Shown here: positions 62,401 through 64,000 of the stretch, in pieces
Position numbering within the stretch: the stretch's first letter is position 1
Layout: every line of letters starts with the position of its first letter
From: Allium sativum
Taxonomy: Eukaryota; Streptophyta; Magnoliopsida; Asparagales; Amaryllidaceae
Direction of reading: 5' to 3'
NCBI GenBank assembly: GCA_030737875.1
Contig: CM060923.1
Coordinates: forward strand, 490,880,453-490,944,452
DNA: 64,000 nt
Made by a program: the position numbers and the translations under genes
The notes under the pieces: model-generated
Database searches by the model: none
What the model saw: the letters and a program-made list of their open reading frames with translations, nothing else
What the model was told of the DNA's origin: nothing

Positions 62401-63541
62401 CATGTAAGTGGGCATGATTATAAAAGGGGTTAAGTGGGATGCACTAGATAAAATGACAAGCTTAAGTAGTAGCTTGTGGGGGCCCATTTCAACCAATATC
62501 CCAAACGTATCTTTGTGGGCTCGACCCAAGTCGAGGACGGGACACGCATATTGGGCTTGACTATAAGAGGCCAAAACGGGGTAGCGGTGGCAACGCGAGT
62601 CCAACGGGTTTCATATGCGTGTGTGGACCCGGGCTGGTAGGTAAGACATTGTTGCATCGTGTAGGTATAAGCCATGCACCATTGATTATCGGGTTGCCAC
62701 TTTGGGGAGTGATACACCCAACTATGGGGCCAGCACGGGTATCTACGGTAGGGAGCCGATCGCTTGGGAGTAGTGGGTACACCTAGTGGAGATAGGGGCA
62801 GACGGCACCTATGTAGTCAGCTAGGGGTACAAGAAACTACTGGGTAAAATTACTAAGTACACTCAGCGGGATCAACCTTTAAGTAGGAATTACCCTTGGG
62901 TGGGTAGAACTGGTGTGGTGCAGTGTAGGAATTACCCTTGGGTGGGTAGATCTGGGGTGGTGCAACCTAGTAATTATCCTTGGGTGGATAAATGCGTCTT
63001 TTCGATTATCTTAGTACATCCTGTGTTTAGTTGGCTACTTAGTGTAGTCATTATCCCCAGAGGTACCGTACCTTGTTTATATCATACCCTAATTACTTTG
63101 ATGATTGTATTGTTAGGGTTATAGGACTCACTCAGACTTATGTCTGACCCCGTTGTTTCTTTATCTTTTTCCAACCCTCAGGTTTTCAGAGTGGGCCTAG
63201 CACTAGTGGGCTTTGATCAGACTGCTTTATCTATCTTTTGGAGCTTGGACCGTGGATGTAAAGCTCAGTTTATCTTTTCTATTATGGCTATTAGGTTACG
63301 TAGTGGGATTATGTACTTTTATTTTTATCAGGATGGATATTATGTACTTGACTCTTATTTATGGTTTTGGTGTAACCGAACATGTTATACTTTCCGCTGA
63401 AATGAAATGATGTTTTAAAATTCTCAAGTATTACTTATATCTGTCTTGTTGTAATTTTTTTGTTCTATATTCACTTAAAATACTCCACCGATGTTATGGC
63501 ATTCCCTTAGTGAGTGACCATAGCGGGTGTGGGGTGTTACA

Positions 63542-64000
63542 CGTGGTATCAGAGCTTAAGGTTACCAGAACAGATAATTTTTTTTAGAAAAACTATTTTC
63601 TAAGAATATTTTTGAAAGGAGTATTTTCAAAAACATGTCTTTTAAAGAGAAAAGTTTTTGAAAGAAAAGCATAATCCCCGATAGCCATATCTTTATCTTT
63701 CGAATTCTCCGTTTTGAATCTCTTCCTCTCTCGTTTTGAGTTTCCCCTCCGTGTATAGATGACCTTTCTAAGATAGATAAGAATGGAAAACCACTTCAAG
63801 GGACTTAGACGTTAGTCGGATTAGAAGTTGGTTCAAGAAGGAGGAGAACTGGTAGGTACCTATTAGATAGACGATGGGAGGAAGGCTCAAATAGTTGATG
63901 TTTAATGAATGACGAAACCTCATTTTGGTGGGAGGTTACGAGTGGAGAATGGGAAGAAGAGGGCTAGTAGTTATCCTTTTGGGAGGAATAGGACATCTTA
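63542..64000 (+). mobile_element. start of the family-3 interior (runs off the window)
   Basis: Primer site TGGTATCAGAGC at 63544-63555, then AT-rich leader. No Gag-like frame is seen before the window end. Confidence 0.75.

Larger units (their letters stand above)
59821..63541 (+). mobile_element. family-3 5' LTR (3.72 kb)
   Basis: TGTAACACCCC at the start and GGGGTGTTACA at the end form 11-bp inverted termini. A tRNA-iMet primer site follows at 63544. It contains a GTCGAC cluster (60103-60175), a TATA box (60318), several tandem arrays (60848-62400) and low-complexity GGTGG-rich text (61930-62170, 62890-62990). The start sequence and length suit a Tekay/Del-type element, by recall only. 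No gene is present. Confidence 0.88.

Overview
The window is intergenic DNA of a flowering plant, probably a eudicot; I cannot name the species. It is AT-rich, has no recognisable cellular gene, rRNA, tRNA or CRISPR array, and consists almost entirely of nested LTR retrotransposons. All of them use primer-binding sites (TGGTATCAGAGC) matching the 3' end of plant initiator tRNA-Met. The only convincing protein-coding sequence is one Ty3/gypsy polyprotein, Tekay/Del chromovirus-like, at about 23.1-26.8 kb on the minus strand.

From the outside in. (1) An old, diverged LTR of family 1 runs 88-5353 and resumes at 57575-58588. (2) It is split by a non-autonomous element of family 2 (5354-57574, target duplication GATAG). 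This element has two LTRs of about 6.7 kb around only 1.38 kb of non-coding interior (49496-50872). (3) The 5' LTR of family 2 is itself split by a 37.4-kb block (11948-49388). That block is flanked by one perfect 5-bp duplication, TTCTT, and built from near-identical young family-1 LTRs (about 6.48 kb when complete): A (+), B (+), C (-), C' (-, partial) and D (+, deleted). It also contains three copies of a 1.04-kb non-coding interior (one truncated) and a minus-strand gag-pol segment with its own related LTR (17206-22915). (4) To the right lie another family-1 fragment (58710-59820) and the 5' LTR of a third family (59821-63541), whose interior runs off the window end.

The young block contains two overlapping giant inverted repeats: 26842-33714 with 34041-40908, and 36421-41221 with 44576-49380. 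The junctions show 4-5 bp of microhomology. LTR C lacks exactly the terminal 12 bases that are found at the right edge of the block beside the target duplication. An inversion of about 15.7 kb (33715-49376) after integration, or during formation of the block, therefore explains both ends without loss.

How the parts fit together. Families 1 and 2 carry no proteins in their short interiors and must be moved by an autonomous relative. The polyprotein segment is the best candidate for family 1, because it shares the family-1 LTR start, the polypurine tract and the hairpin before that tract. The two non-autonomous interiors keep the same small set of non-coding signals: the primer site, a CTGATGAT/ATCATCAG stem with a self-complementary loop, a block with AGCCGCTTGGCT and GGAGGTTATGGCGAA about 117 bp across, and a 7-bp hairpin before the polypurine tract. 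These look like the cis-acting requirements for packaging and reverse transcription. The family-2 LTR also carries a long array of small hairpins whose stems change in a compensating way.
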